64,000 bases of DNA from Nostoc sp. HK-01 (GCA_003990705.1 AP018318.1:558001-622000); one strand, 5' to 3'; shown: positions 8,255-17,714, numbered from the stretch's first letter. The notes: generated by a model from the letters alone, not told the origin. Numbers and translations: made by a program.

Positions 8255-8866
8255 TTAGACTGATGGAGAATTGCGATCGCTTAACAATTTCTCTAACTCC
8301 GTAATTCGCGCTTTTAAAGGAGTCATCATTGCTTCTACCTCATTCACTGAATAGCGAATGGGAATGTGCTGGGGACAATTTTCACTCACAGCTTCAACAT
8401 GAAACAAAATTACTCTTTCAATTTCTGCTGGGTAGTCAGGGATACGCAGTTGCTCAATTAAAGCTGCATCGCCTTCAATATATTCAGCTGTTCCCCAAAC
8501 TTTAAGACGTTTGCGATGACGGTAATCCATTAAGAACAGAAATGCTTTTGCTTCTCCTGATAAGTTCCCCACTGTGATGTACTGCACATTTCCAGAAAAG
8601 TCAGCAAAACCCAAGGTTTTTTCATTCAGTACTCTGAGAAAGCCTGGCGCTCCACCGCGAAACTGAATGTAAGGATAGCCATTAGAACTAACTGTTCCCA
8701 AATAAAATCCATCAAGATGAGCAATAAATTCCGCAATTTGTGGAGTAATTGAATCGTTAGCAGGGCCATTAGCAATATAGCGTTCATAGGTTTGCCGTGA
8801 ACCCCGTTGTAACTGCGCGGCTTGAACTTCAGGTGTAAAAGCAATTTCTCCAAACTTGCGTGGCAT
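8255..8866 (-). CDS. Pyridoxamine 5'-phosphate oxidase-like FMN-binding protein
   Basis: A 203-residue split-barrel flavoprotein of the PNPOx-like superfamily. Hallmarks are the central 'FYLGTVSSNGYPYIQFRGGAPGFLRVL', the FMN-phosphate region 'SGEAKAFLFLMDYRHRKRLKVWG' and the extended C terminus 'VEAVSENCPQHIPIRYS'. It is the larger type often annotated only as PNPOx family, probably reducing flavin, F420-like or small-molecule substrates rather than acting in vitamin B6 synthesis. A TetR-regulator remnant lies divergently upstream and was probably its regulator before decay. Confidence 0.82.
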   Translation of the reverse strand: MPRKFGEIAFTPEVQAAQLQRGSRQTYERYIANGPANDSITPQIAEFIAHLDGFYLGTVSSNGYPYIQFRGGAPGFLRVLNEKTLGFADFSGNVQYITVGNLSGEAKAFLFLMDYRHRKRLKVWGTAEYIEGDAALIEQLRIPDYPAEIERVILFHVEAVSENCPQHIPIRYSVNEVEAMMTPLKARITELEKLLSDRNSPSV

Positions 8867-8910
8867 AATGCACTCCTAAGTGAATTTTATGAGAGTGGAC
8901 AAGAAACCTT

Positions 8911-9150
8911 TTGCTCGGCAATTTTTTACTAAGTTCAGTGGGTGATGAGTTGCACAATAAATCTGAAGCGTTGTTTCATACCTGGATTGATGCGATCGCC
9001 ACCGTTTTAATCGAAGATGGTATGGATGAAGAACTAGTTAAATATAGAGGGGAAAATGCTGCGATCGCAATTCAAGGTTCATTCATTCTGTTTCAGGGGT
9101 TGAATGATCTTGCTCTTTTTATGGGCGTTATCCAAAACTTGCCAAAATAA
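8911..9150 (+). pseudogene. TetR-family regulator, C-terminal remnant
   Basis: The open frame encodes about 79 residues matching only the ligand-binding C-terminal domain of TetR/AcrR regulators. The marks are 'FHTWIDAIATVLIEDGMDEELVKYRGENAAIAIQGSFILFQGLND' and the closing 'FMGVIQNLP'. The DNA-binding N-terminal HTH (about 50-110 residues) is missing: directly upstream is the start of the divergent PNPOx gene, so there is no room for it. There is no convincing start codon or ribosome binding site. I read it as a 5'-deleted pseudogene, not a working repressor. Confidence 0.75.
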
Positions 9151-9213
9151 CTAATACAAATTCGTAATTAAATCTTACCAGTGACGCAGGACAAAGGACA
9201 TAAGTAAACCAGC

Positions 9214-9852
9214 ATGAGTGGCAAATTAATTGTATTTGAAGGGGTGGAAGGCTGCGGCAAAACAACGCAAATGCAGCTTTGTGGTCAGTGGTTAGAAAGT
9301 TTGGGAATTTCGGTAGTTGTTACTCGTGAACCAGGGGGAACGGAGTTAGGTTCGCATTTACGGCGTTTATTACTGGAGAAGTCTGAAGATAAACCAGTTG
9401 CAGATGTGACTGAACTGTTATTATATGCGGCTGACCGCGCCCAACACGTTGAACAAGAACTTAAGCCCAATTTAGCCGCTGGAAAATATATATTATGCGA
9501 TCGCTACACTGATTCTACTGTTGCTTATCAAGGTTACGGTCGGGGTTTGAATATGAGTTTAATTGAACAACTCAACTACATTGCGACATCTGGCTTAACA
9601 AGTGATTTGACTATTTGGTTAGATGTGGATGTTGAAGTGGGACTCAGCCGCAAACGCAAAGACGCAGCAGGTTTAGACCGCATTGAACAAGAAACCATCG
9701 TCTTTCATCACCGTGTTCAACAAGGATATAGCCAGTTAGCTGCGGCGCACCCATCCCGCATTGTGCGAGTAGATGGTAGTTTAAGCAAAGAAACTGTACA
9801 TAGTTTAATTCAAGAAATTTTGCGCGATCGCCTGCAAGTTCAATCTGTGTAA
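9214..9852 (+). CDS. tmk: Thymidylate kinase
   Basis: A 212-residue cytosolic dTMP kinase making dTDP from dTMP and ATP in the dTTP pathway. The P-loop is 'EGVEGCGKTTQ', the DR(Y/H) motif is 'CDRYTDSTVAYQGYGRGL', and the dTMP site includes 'TREPGGTELG'. Length is normal for the family. The ATG is the first codon of the conserved 'MSGKLIVFEGVEGCGKTT'. A dispersed repeat with short inverted ends follows its stop. Confidence 0.96.
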   Translation: MSGKLIVFEGVEGCGKTTQMQLCGQWLESLGISVVVTREPGGTELGSHLRRLLLEKSEDKPVADVTELLLYAADRAQHVEQELKPNLAAGKYILCDRYTDSTVAYQGYGRGLNMSLIEQLNYIATSGLTSDLTIWLDVDVEVGLSRKRKDAAGLDRIEQETIVFHHRVQQGYSQLAAAHPSRIVRVDGSLSKETVHSLIQEILRDRLQVQSV

Positions 9853-9853
9853 A

Positions 9854-9955
9854 ACTTACGCAAAAAAAGAAAAATCAAGGGGTTCGGGAAGGGTGTAGAT
9901 ATTCCTTATACCCCTATACCCAGTCTCAACAGAAAATCTTTGTCTGTAAGCCCTG
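9854..9955. repeat. MITE-like dispersed repeat, copy A
   Basis: This roughly 100-bp spacer element begins 'acttacgca' and ends 'ctgtaagccctg', so its ends are imperfect inverted repeats. It aligns along its length with 30255-30367, sharing GAAAAATCAA, GGAAG.GTGTAG, CTCAACAG and AATCTTTGT. No ORF. Confidence 0.72.
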
Positions 9956-10021
9956 ATAAACTGGAACGTTGATGAAAGTGCGGTTAAAATCACAAGCAAA
10001 GCCTCAATTTAAAATCGAGTT

Positions 10022-10510
10022 ATGAAGACTGCTGAAAAATTGGCTGCGGGTTGGCTACTGACACTCGGATTCATGTTTTTGACACTATCTGTCTCTGCGG
10101 TAAGTGAGAGAAATACTATGCTCAAGCCAATTCCATCAGGGGATGATGCAGATTCCGGTAAGGATTTTGTGAATAAAGAAGCTCTTTATATGCTGGATAC
10201 TACCGCCAGCCAAAGTTTTATTTTTGGTGTACCGACAATGATTTTGGGTGGTTGGTTGAGTTTATCTTTATACCGTCGCAGTAAGAATGAACAAAAAGTA
10301 CTTCAACAACAAGTGAGCGATCGCTTACAATCGATTTTCTATCAAATGTTACAAGAAAATCATGGCAGAGTTACCGTCTTAGGCTTTGCAATGCAGTCAC
10401 AACTACCAGCATCTATTGCGCGGGAATTTTTAGACGAAAAAGCTAAAGAATTCAATGCAAATTTTAAAGTCAATGAAGAAGGGGCTGTATCATATCATTT
10501 TGATGTCTAA
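10022..10510 (+). CDS. Conserved cyanobacterial-type membrane protein, unknown function
   Basis: A 162-residue protein I cannot name. It has an N-terminal hydrophobic helix (residues about 8-27) and a second one about 64-83 ('SFIFGVPTMILGGWLSLSLY'). A charged cytosolic C-terminal half follows with a helical segment 'VLQQQVSDRLQSIFYQMLQENHGRVTVLGFAMQ' and 'PASIAREFLDEKAKEFNANFKVNEEGAVSYHF'. The latter looks like a small winged-helix-type fold (helices then a beta-hairpin ending in a Gly turn). A DUF423 gene starts 21 bp downstream, suggesting co-transcription. Confidence 0.7.
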   Translation: MKTAEKLAAGWLLTLGFMFLTLSVSAVSERNTMLKPIPSGDDADSGKDFVNKEALYMLDTTASQSFIFGVPTMILGGWLSLSLYRRSKNEQKVLQQQVSDRLQSIFYQMLQENHGRVTVLGFAMQSQLPASIAREFLDEKAKEFNANFKVNEEGAVSYHFDV

Positions 10511-10531
10511 ATCTGTTGATAAGTAAGTCTC

Positions 10532-10912
10532 ATGACGCAGATTTTTTTGAGTGTAGCTGCCGTTTTAGGTGGTTTGTCAGTTGCGGCTGGGGCTTTTGCT
10601 TCCCATGCTTTGCGAGAGCATATTAGTGAGCGATCGCTGTTAATTTTTGAAACAGGCGCTCGCTACCAAATGTATCATGCTCTAGCACTTTTAGTAGTTG
10701 CTCTCCTCATCAGTCGTCTCGAATCACCTCCAACTACTTTAATTGCTAGTGGATGGCTATTTATTATTGGCATTGCTATTTTCTCAGGCAGTTTATACGC
10801 CTTGAGCTTAACTGGTATTAAATATTTAGGCGCAATTACTCCATTAGGAGGTGTCGCCTTTATCGCTGGTTGGGGTGCTTTAGCTGTTGCTGCTGGGAAT
10901 TTAAAGTTTTAA
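10532..10912 (+). CDS. DUF423 family small membrane protein (YgdD/TMEM256-like)
   Basis: A 126-residue inner-membrane protein with four hydrophobic segments. Family features are 'LGGLSVAAGAFASHALRE', 'FETGARYQMYHALALL' and 'GSLYALSLTG...LGAITPLGGVAFIAGW'. The DUF423 family is broadly conserved and has no established biochemical role. It lies 21 bp behind another membrane protein gene and is followed by a hairpin shared with the convergent ndhD. Confidence 0.88.
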   Translation: MTQIFLSVAAVLGGLSVAAGAFASHALREHISERSLLIFETGARYQMYHALALLVVALLISRLESPPTTLIASGWLFIIGIAIFSGSLYALSLTGIKYLGAITPLGGVAFIAGWGALAVAAGNLKF

Positions 10913-10958
10913 ATTTTTTGACGCAGAGAATTGCATAGTATTTTTAGCCAAAATTTAA

Positions 10959-10980
10959 GGGGTGATTTGATAATCACCCC
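10959..10980. terminator. Hairpin between DUF423 gene and ndhD
   Basis: GGGGTGATT and AATCACCCC form a perfect 9-bp stem with a TGAT loop. It lies between two convergent genes and could serve both. No strong U-tract is present on either strand. Confidence 0.55.
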
Positions 10981-11033
10981 CATATTCCCCTCTAATTAAA
11001 ATTTATTTTTAGCACCCTGATGAGGATGTAATC

Positions 11034-12659
11034 TTACTTTGAAATATTAACTAAATTTTCAACTGGAGCATTAGCCAAGGTTGGCGCTGTAAAAATTTGA
11101 GAGTACAGACTTGTGGGCTGTTGACGAGCCACAACTGGTAGCACTTGACGAGCGTGAGTAGCTACTTCTACTGTTTTTACATCATAAGTCTGCGTTACTA
11201 GTTTGGGATAGAACCCGATACCGATGATGGGAAGTAGCAGACAAGCAGTGATGAACAATTCACGAGGTTTAACATCAGCAACTACAGCATCTAAATGTAA
11301 CTCTTCACTTTGTTTGCCGTAGAACACTTGGCGCAGCATGGACAGTAAGTAAATTGGTGTCAAAATCACGCCGACTGCTGACAGTAACACAACTACAATC
11401 TTGAAGCTGGAACTGTAAACATCACTGGTAGCTATACCCAGGAACACCATCAATTCGCCAACGAAACCACTCATCCCAGGTAAAGCGAGAGAAGCCATTG
11501 CACCAGCAGTATACAGTGCGAAGGTTCTAGGCATTACCTTACCGATGCCACCCATTTTATCCATCATCAAGGTGTGGGTGCGTTCGTAAGTTACACCAGA
11601 CAGGAAGAATAAACTAGCAGCAATCAAACCGTGGGAAACCATCTGTAACATGGCACCACTGATACCAATTTCTGTATAGGAAGCTAAACCAATCAGCACA
11701 AACCCCATGTGGGCAATTGAAGAGTAAGCCAAGCGGCGTTTGAGGTTGGTTTGAGCAAAGGCGCAACAAGCACCATAAACAATGTTGACTACACCCAAGA
11801 TTGCTAAAACTGGAGCGAAGTAAACATGAGCATTAGGCAACATTTCGATGTTGAAGCGAATTAGGGCATAACCACCCATCTTCAACAACACACCAGCCAA
11901 AATCATGGAACCAGGTGCAGATGCTTCACCATGAGCATCAGGTAGCCAAGTGTGCAAGGGGAAGATTGGCAACTTCACACCGAAGGCAATCAATAAACCA
12001 GCGTAAACTAATAATTCCAAGGCTTTAGGATATTGTTTCATTCCTAGAGATGCCATGTCGAAGGTGACGGTATCTCCATAGAATGCCATCGCAAAACCAG
12101 CTACAAGAATAAATATTGAAGCAGCAGCAGTATAGAGAATAAATTTGGTAGCAGCATAACGGCGTTTTGCACCACCCCAGATAGAAATCAGCAAGTAGAC
12201 GGGAACTAGCTCGATTTCCCACATGAGGAAGAACAATAGCAAGTCTTGGGCTAGAAACACACCCAACTGGGCGCTGTACATTACCAGCATCAACCCATAA
12301 AACAATCGCGGCTTGTTGGTTACTTTCCAAGCCGCGAAGATTGCTAATGTGTTGATTAAGCCTGTTAACAAGATGAGGGGCATCGACAAGCCATCAACTG
12401 CTACAGACCAATTTAAACCGATTTGGGGAACCCAGGAGTATTTTTCGACGAATTGGTAAGTTGAGCTTTGGAAATCGTAGTTATGCCAGAAAGCATAAAT
12501 CATTAAGGCAAAATCCGCGATCGCAACTCCTAAACCATACCAGCGGACTGTTTTTCCTTCTTTATCTGGAATTATGGGGATGGCTAGGGCAGCCACCAAG
12601 GGCAAAGCAATTATGGCAGTTAGCCAAGGAAATTCCATAGCATTCATCACTTCTGACAA
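11034..12659 (-). CDS. ndhD: NAD(P)H-quinone oxidoreductase (NDH-1) subunit D
   Basis: A 541-residue polytopic thylakoid/plasma-membrane subunit homologous to NuoM/ND4, with about 14 helices. It takes part in proton pumping of cyanobacterial NDH-1, which mediates respiration and cyclic electron flow. Conserved segments include the transmembrane Glu in '[23 protein letters not shown]', 'LYTAAASIF', '[26 protein letters not shown]' and '[15 protein letters not shown]'. It stands alone without an adjacent ndhF. Sequence alone suggests the NdhD1/D2 respiratory type rather than the CO2-uptake NdhD3/D4, but I am not certain. Confidence 0.93.
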   Translation of the reverse strand: MSEVMNAMEFPWLTAIIALPLVAALAIPIIPDKEGKTVRWYGLGVAIADFALMIYAFWHNYDFQSSTYQFVEKYSWVPQIGLNWSVAVDGLSMPLILLTGLINTLAIFAAWKVTNKPRLFYGLMLVMYSAQLGVFLAQDLLLFFLMWEIELVPVYLLISIWGGAKRRYAATKFILYTAAASIFILVAGFAMAFYGDTVTFDMASLGMKQYPKALELLVYAGLLIAFGVKLPIFPLHTWLPDAHGEASAPGSMILAGVLLKMGGYALIRFNIEMLPNAHVYFAPVLAILGVVNIVYGACCAFAQTNLKRRLAYSSIAHMGFVLIGLASYTEIGISGAMLQMVSHGLIAASLFFLSGVTYERTHTLMMDKMGGIGKVMPRTFALYTAGAMASLALPGMSGFVGELMVFLGIATSDVYSSSFKIVVVLLSAVGVILTPIYLLSMLRQVFYGKQSEELHLDAVVADVKPRELFITACLLLPIIGIGFYPKLVTQTYDVKTVEVATHARQVLPVVARQQPTSLYSQIFTAPTLANAPVENLVNISK

Positions 12660-12750
12660 TCGTTTTTTGTTTTCGCTTTTAATTACATTATATTAAGGAA
12701 TCGTTACTTTTGTAAACGTTATTTATCTCCATAAAATTAAATTTTGGTTA

Positions 12751-12774
12751 TTGATGAGAATATATACTCATCAA
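12751..12774. promoter_or_regulatory. Inverted repeat upstream of ndhD
   Basis: TTGATGAG and CTCATCAA (8-bp arms) flank an AT spacer of 8 bp, about 90 bp before the ndhD start. It could be a regulator site or an RNA hairpin; no regulator is known to me for it. Confidence 0.4.
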
Positions 12775-12861
12775 TTCTGTGATTTTGACCATAAACAAGA
12801 ATAAATACTCATTCTTTTTTATGGCTAGTCCATTCTAGGTATAAATTTTTGTAACGTCAAT

Positions 12862-12886
12862 AAAAACGGCGGCTTCTGCCACCGTT
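12862..12886 (-). terminator. Intrinsic terminator of the coiled-coil gene
   Basis: Read on the minus strand, AACGGTGGC-AGAA-GCCGCCGTT forms a 9-bp stem (one G-T pair) followed directly by a U-run. It lies about 60 bp past the stop of the minus-strand gene at 12948-13454. Confidence 0.8.
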
Positions 12887-12947
12887 ACATTTCTTCATTA
12901 AAAATAGGTTTAATCGGAATTTTACCCTAAAGATTTTGGGTTAACCT

Positions 12948-13454
12948 CTAAACAATACGGTTGACAATTGTCCAAACTTCTCCATCAGAACGGACATAGG
13001 GAACTGAGATCGTCTTGAATCCCGTAATAAAGGGCTTGTAATAAACCTGCCAATATAAAGGACTGAGATAATCAGCAGTCGCTTTTAACTGGCGGATTTC
13101 ACTGGCTAATTCAGCTGCTAGTTCGTTAACACGTTCGGCGTGAACCTGCGCCACTTTTTTGGCTTCTTCTAGTTGCTGGTGTATGGTAAGTTCTTTTGAC
13201 TCAACTTGCCAACGAGTTAATTGGGCTTGTTTGTGCTGTAGCTGGTTTGTTAAAGCAGCGATCGCATCATCGATACCTTTGAGTTCCACTGACAGTTGAG
13301 CATTTTCTCTGGCTTGGCGGCGATAAGCCTCAATCATTGCTGAAGGTGTAATATCGCCAGATATCTCATGATTAAGAGTCAGAACAGCGCGTTCTTGCTG
13401 AAGAACTTGAATGTGAGACTTGAGTTCTGCTATCTCGGAATGAATCTGATCCAT
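12948..13454 (-). CDS. Coiled-coil protein, unknown function
   Basis: A 168-residue protein dominated by heptad-like coiled coil from residue 1 to about 130, rich in Gln, Glu, Ala and Leu ('IAELKSHIQVLQQERAVL', 'AALTNQLQHKQAQLTRWQ', 'VNELAAELASEIRQLKATADYL'). It ends in a short, more globular aromatic C terminus ('YWQVYYKPFITGFKTISVPYV'). No signal peptide or membrane helix. I do not recognise a named family. thrB lies 67 bp upstream on the same strand, across a short heptamer repeat. Confidence 0.68.
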   Translation of the reverse strand: MDQIHSEIAELKSHIQVLQQERAVLTLNHEISGDITPSAMIEAYRRQARENAQLSVELKGIDDAIAALTNQLQHKQAQLTRWQVESKELTIHQQLEEAKKVAQVHAERVNELAAELASEIRQLKATADYLSPLYWQVYYKPFITGFKTISVPYVRSDGEVWTIVNRIV

Positions 13455-13521
13455 AGTTAAAATGCTGAGTATTGAGTGCTGAGTTAAAAATTCTCTCCCT
13501 GCCTTCTGCCTACTGCCTCCT

Positions 13522-14436
13522 TCATAAAATTGTTGCGCCTTGGGTGTCTAAAGTAAGCGATCGCACAACTGCATCAATACCAGAGGTTTTCCAGGCTGAA
13601 GCCATTGCCAACTCTACATCTGAGGAATGTGCAACATCCGCTAAAGCTAAAAGTGTCGGCCCCGCACCACTAATCACCATCCCGAATGCACCAGCCGCCA
13701 CCGCCGCCGCATTCACCGCATCGTAACCAGGAATCAAAGCTTGGCGATAAGGTTGATGCAACTTATCTTGTAAAGCTGCCCTTAACCATTCTCCCTTACC
13801 CGTTTCTAAACCGCGTAACAATAAACCTAAATGGGCAGTATTGAAAATTGCATCTGCACGACTAAATTCAGTTGGTAAAACCCGCCGCGCTTCTGAGGTG
13901 GACAATTCAAAATTAGGAATTGCCACGACTGGGACAATATTCTCATGCCAAGGCACATCACAAATTTCCCAACCAGTTTCACTAGTCGCAGCTAGACGAC
14001 ATCCCCCGATGAATGCTGGAACTACATTATCAGGATGTCCTTCCATTGCGATCGCAATCTCCATCACCTGCACCTGAGATAGAGGTTCACCCGCAAGTTT
14101 ATTCGCCCCCACCAAACCACCAACAATTGCCGTCGCAGAACTACCCAAACCCCGCGCCAGTGGTACACCTAAACCAATCTCAATTTTCACAGGCGGCGGA
14201 GTCTGATCTATATATTGATATAACTTCAAAAACGCCTGATAAAGTAAATTACTCTCATCAGTTTGCACTCGTTCGGCTTCTGCACCTGTGACATGAATTG
14301 TTAAACCACCTTCATCTAGGCGTGTAAACTTAAACTGGTTACACAGCGTCAAAGCTGCACCGATGCAATCAAAACCCGGCCCCAGATTAGCAGTTGTAGC
14401 AGGGACATTAACTGTAACAGAAGAAATAACAGACAT
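13522..14436 (-). CDS. thrB: Homoserine kinase
   Basis: A 304-residue GHMP-family kinase that phosphorylates homoserine with ATP, the step before threonine synthase. It shows the N-terminal 'VNVPATTANLGPGFDCIGAAL', the ATP-binding glycine loop 'PLARGLGSSATAIVGGLVGAN', and the C-terminal 'AFGMVISGAGPTLLAL'. ATG 14436 fits an AGGTGAG site; a GTG five codons upstream is possible. thrS lies a little further upstream on the same strand with two small genes between, so threonine supply and charging genes cluster here, although not as a tight operon. Confidence 0.95.
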   Translation of the reverse strand: MSVISSVTVNVPATTANLGPGFDCIGAALTLCNQFKFTRLDEGGLTIHVTGAEAERVQTDESNLLYQAFLKLYQYIDQTPPPVKIEIGLGVPLARGLGSSATAIVGGLVGANKLAGEPLSQVQVMEIAIAMEGHPDNVVPAFIGGCRLAATSETGWEICDVPWHENIVPVVAIPNFELSTSEARRVLPTEFSRADAIFNTAHLGLLLRGLETGKGEWLRAALQDKLHQPYRQALIPGYDAVNAAAVAAGAFGMVISGAGPTLLALADVAHSSDVELAMASAWKTSGIDAVVRSLTLDTQGATIL

Positions 14437-14596
14437 CTGCAAATAACTCACCTAACCAATCAACCAGCATCCCATGTAACTGGTTGATTTGTTCATTAAA
14501 GACACGAGTTATATATGTGTTGACTCAGATATGTTTGTGACACTAAACTTATTTGACCCAAACTTAAGCGGAAAACTGGTAACTTTTTATGTTTTT

Positions 14597-14899
14597 CTAC
14601 TTGACTAATCTTAAGTCTATTTCCTTGTTGTATTCACGATAAGTAATGACTTTGCAATGTACTCTTTGCCCAACTGGTGGCCATAGGAAAGTTTCTTTCG
14701 GTAAACCAAGCGAATCATGATCTGCTCGCGTAACAATATCTATAATTCCGCTAAGTTTATAACTGTTTTGGTTTTGATCACCTAAACTTACAAAAATACC
14801 ATAGGGTTTAACGCTTATGACTTCACCATAAAATTTATGTCCAATAGGAAAGCTATGCTTAAGCTTTTCCCACTGAATCTCAATATCATTATCATTCAT
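14597..14899 (-). CDS. S1-domain RNA-binding protein
   Basis: A 100-residue protein that is essentially a single OB-fold S1 domain: 'PIGHKFYGEVISVKPYGIFVSLGD', then 'GIIDIVTRADHD' and 'PPVGQRVHCKVITYREYNKEIDLRLV'. S1 domains bind single-stranded RNA. The exact partner is unknown. The internal ATG at 14899 is chosen because the longer frame from 14935 overlaps a HIP1 site and has no ribosome binding site. Confidence 0.72.
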   Translation of the reverse strand: MNDNDIEIQWEKLKHSFPIGHKFYGEVISVKPYGIFVSLGDQNQNSYKLSGIIDIVTRADHDSLGLPKETFLWPPVGQRVHCKVITYREYNKEIDLRLVK

Positions 14900-14985
14900 G
14901 TAACTGCTATAAGTTCTCGAAGGATGCGATCGCATTAAAATCAGACTACAGTGTCATGGCTAGGACTGCTAGATGTATAAAATTT

Positions 14986-15399
14986 TTAATCAATAATCTG
15001 CCTTCTCATTGATTTAATTTGTCCATGCTTAGTTTTACTGTCAAGACGTTTTTTTTGAGAATTACGAGTAGGTTTGGTTGGTTTGCGTATTTCGGGCAAT
15101 ACGACTGCACTTAGTATGAGTTGCTTGAGTCGTTGTAAAGCTTCTTCCCTGTTTTGCTCTTGGCTACGGTGTTCTTGAGCCTTGATGACAACAACTCCAT
15201 CTTGAGTTATGCGTCGGTCGTTTAGTTTGAGAAGTTGCTGTTTATAGAAAGCGGGTAGTGATGAAGTTTCAATGTCAAAGCGTAAGTGGATAGCTGTAGC
15301 AACCTTGTTGACGTTTTGACCCCCTGCTCCTTGAGAACGAATCGCGCTAATTTCGAGTTCGCTATCGGGGATGATGATTTTATTCTTAATTTGCAGCAT
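14986..15399 (-). CDS. arfB: Alternative ribosome-rescue factor ArfB (YaeJ-type peptidyl-tRNA hydrolase)
   Basis: A 137-residue class-I release-factor-like protein. It carries the catalytic GGQ (Gly26-Gly27-Gln28) in 'RSQGAGGQNVNKV', lacks the codon-recognition domain, and ends in a basic tail ('KKRLDSKTKHGQIKSMRRQI') that in ArfB inserts into the empty mRNA channel of stalled ribosomes. It releases nascent chains from non-stop complexes and so backs up the tmRNA found at 51319-51705 in this window. Confidence 0.92.
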   Translation of the reverse strand: MLQIKNKIIIPDSELEISAIRSQGAGGQNVNKVATAIHLRFDIETSSLPAFYKQQLLKLNDRRITQDGVVVIKAQEHRSQEQNREEALQRLKQLILSAVVLPEIRKPTKPTRNSQKKRLDSKTKHGQIKSMRRQIID

Positions 15400-15511
15400 A
15401 ACTTATATATAGCTTACTGGGCGCGATCGCTATAGTTATAAATTGAGCGAATCACCTTTTAATGACTACAGTTTTGTTTCCAAGCCTGGGTAACACCCAG
15501 GCTTGTAATTA

Positions 15512-17353
15512 CTAGAAGTTATCGAAGTTAGCGATCGCATCTTTCAATTTCTGTATCACTTCATCTACAGAAATTGCACCTAATTCTCCAGAAGCACGGG
15601 TACGGATGCTTAAGGAGTTGGTTTCAACTTCTTTTGCACCTACCACTGCCATTACAGGTATTTTATCTTTCTCGGCGTTGCGGATTAATTTACCCAAGCG
15701 ATCGCCACTGGTGTCAACTTCGGCACGGATACCCAAAGTCAGCATTTTCGCTACTACAGCTTTCGCAAAATCTAGCTGTGCATCACTCACAGATAGCAAG
15801 CGAATCTGCACAGGTGCTAACCACAAGGGGAAATCACCTGCATACTCTTCAATTAATATGCCAATCAGCCGTTCTAAGGAACCAAAAGGCGCACGGTGAA
15901 TCATTACCGGACGCTTGCGAGAACCATCTTCAGCGACATACTCTAAATCAAAGCGTTCTGGTAAGTTGTAGTCAACTTGCACAGTGCCTAATTGCCATTC
16001 TCTTTCCAACGCATCTTGGAAGATAAAGTCAAGCTTCGGCCCGTAAAATGCAGCTTCGCCAATACCTTCAAAATGATCCATTCCTAGCTGTTCTACAGCG
16101 CGGCGAATCGCACCTTGAGCTTTTTCCCAAGCTTCATCGGAACCGATATATTTATCACTAGCTGGGTCACGGAAACTAAGTCTGGCTTTGAAGTTTTTCA
16201 ATTGCAGACTCTTGAACACTGACAAAATCAAATCCACCACGTTGAGGAATTCTGCATCTAGCTGTTCTGGGGTGACAAACAAGTGCGAGTCATCCACAGT
16301 AAAGCCGCGTACTCTAGTTAAACCACCTAATTCCCCTGACTGTTCGTAGCGGTAGACAGTACCGAATTCTGCCAAGCGCATCGGTAATTCTCGATAAGAA
16401 CGCAACTCGCTCTTATATATTTGGATGTGGAAGGGACAGTTCATTGGCTTCATGACAAAGCCTTGCTCAAGTGCTGCGGCGGCTTCATCCTCTGCCATCA
16501 AGGGGAACATATCTTCTTTATACTTTTGCCAGTGGCCGGAAGTTTTAAATAAATCCACTCTGGCAATATGGGGAGTCACCACAGGTAAATAACCACGCTT
16601 TAGCTGTTCCTGCTTGAGAAAGTCTTCTAAAACACTCCGCAATACAGTACCTTTGGGAGTCCACAAAGGTAAACCCGGCCCTACTTGGTCAGAAAAGATG
16701 AATAATCCCAGTTCTTTACCAAGTTTACGGTGGTCACGGCGCAGTGCTTCTTCTTTACGGCGCTTGTACTCAGCTAGTTGTTCTGGAGTTTCCCAAGCCG
16801 TCCCGTAAATGCGCTGTAGTTGTGCTTTGGTTTCGTCCCCACGCCAATATGCACCCGCAACGCTTTCTAAATCAATAGCTTTGGGGTTTAATTCTTGCGT
16901 ATTTTCTACATGAGGCCCGGCGCATAAATCCCACCATTGATCACCCAAGTGATAAATAGTAATAGGTTCTTTTAAATCTGCCAGAATTTCTAATTTATAA
17001 GGCTCGTTGATTTCTTTAATGCGGCGTTCGGCTTCTTCCCGACTGACTTCTTCTCTAGTTACTGGCAATTTGCGATTAATAATCTTCGCCATCTCTTTTT
17101 GAATGGCTTTGAGGTCTTTGTCAGTAAATGGCTCTGGACTGTCGAAGTCGTAATAAAATCCGTTTTCAATCCAGGGGCCGATTGTCACTTGCGCCTTGGG
17201 AAACAGCTTTTGCACTGCCATTGCCATAACATGGGAAGTGGTGTGGCGAATCTTTTTTAAATTCTCTGATTCGCTGGTACGGGGTAGCTTAATTTTTTCT
17301 GGTTGTTCTGCTTGATGTATATCTTGATTAGGCGACATTGGCTGCTGAACCAT
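15512..17353 (-). CDS. thrS: Threonyl-tRNA synthetase (no TGS domain)
   Basis: About 613 residues. The order is the editing domain ('HTTSHVMAMAVQKLFP', later 'WWDLCAGPHV'), the class II catalytic core with motif 2 ('FGTVYRYEQSGELGGLTRVRGFT'), a zinc-site Cys in 'MKPMNCPFHI' and motif 3 ('MIHRAPFGSLERLIG'), then the anticodon-binding domain. The usual ~60-residue N-terminal TGS domain is absent: the editing domain starts within about 35 residues of the chosen ATG. The frame is open up to 17419 without encoding one. Anabaena PCC 7120 has two ThrRS genes, one zinc-responsive; I cannot tell which this corresponds to. Confidence 0.94.
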   Translation of the reverse strand: MVQQPMSPNQDIHQAEQPEKIKLPRTSESENLKKIRHTTSHVMAMAVQKLFPKAQVTIGPWIENGFYYDFDSPEPFTDKDLKAIQKEMAKIINRKLPVTREEVSREEAERRIKEINEPYKLEILADLKEPITIYHLGDQWWDLCAGPHVENTQELNPKAIDLESVAGAYWRGDETKAQLQRIYGTAWETPEQLAEYKRRKEEALRRDHRKLGKELGLFIFSDQVGPGLPLWTPKGTVLRSVLEDFLKQEQLKRGYLPVVTPHIARVDLFKTSGHWQKYKEDMFPLMAEDEAAAALEQGFVMKPMNCPFHIQIYKSELRSYRELPMRLAEFGTVYRYEQSGELGGLTRVRGFTVDDSHLFVTPEQLDAEFLNVVDLILSVFKSLQLKNFKARLSFRDPASDKYIGSDEAWEKAQGAIRRAVEQLGMDHFEGIGEAAFYGPKLDFIFQDALEREWQLGTVQVDYNLPERFDLEYVAEDGSRKRPVMIHRAPFGSLERLIGILIEEYAGDFPLWLAPVQIRLLSVSDAQLDFAKAVVAKMLTLGIRAEVDTSGDRLGKLIRNAEKDKIPVMAVVGAKEVETNSLSIRTRASGELGAISVDEVIQKLKDAIANFDNF

Positions 17354-17714
17354 TGGCGAAGTGATTGCAAAAAGTAATTTATTAGTTAAAGTGCCGAAAA
17401 ACTTACCCAAATATAACATCTGGTCATCTTTCAGCTTGACAGACTTTTAGCTGCACTGGATGCACTCTAGCATTCTCTGAAGTCTGAAGTATGAAACTTG
17501 ATCTTAGCTTGCAGATAGCATTTTCTTTTGTCTACAGTCTTTAGCCTTAACTTTTCAGGGTAAAGGTATTATGTCTTGATTGTTAAAATTTAAATTTTGT
17601 AACTACAACGACAGATTTATTTAACTTTTTTTCTAAAGACATAGCATACAATAATATTAAGTTTTGTAAAAAACGTTAATATTAATTAGAAAAATAGAAG
17701 TATCCTTCAGATCT
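17354..17714. other. Spacer upstream of thrS, no gene
   Basis: An AT-rich divergent promoter region between thrS and the DUF2605 gene. It contains two heptamer-like units near 17480 (gaagtctgaagtatgaa). I see no T-box-like structure or ORF. Confidence 0.6.
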
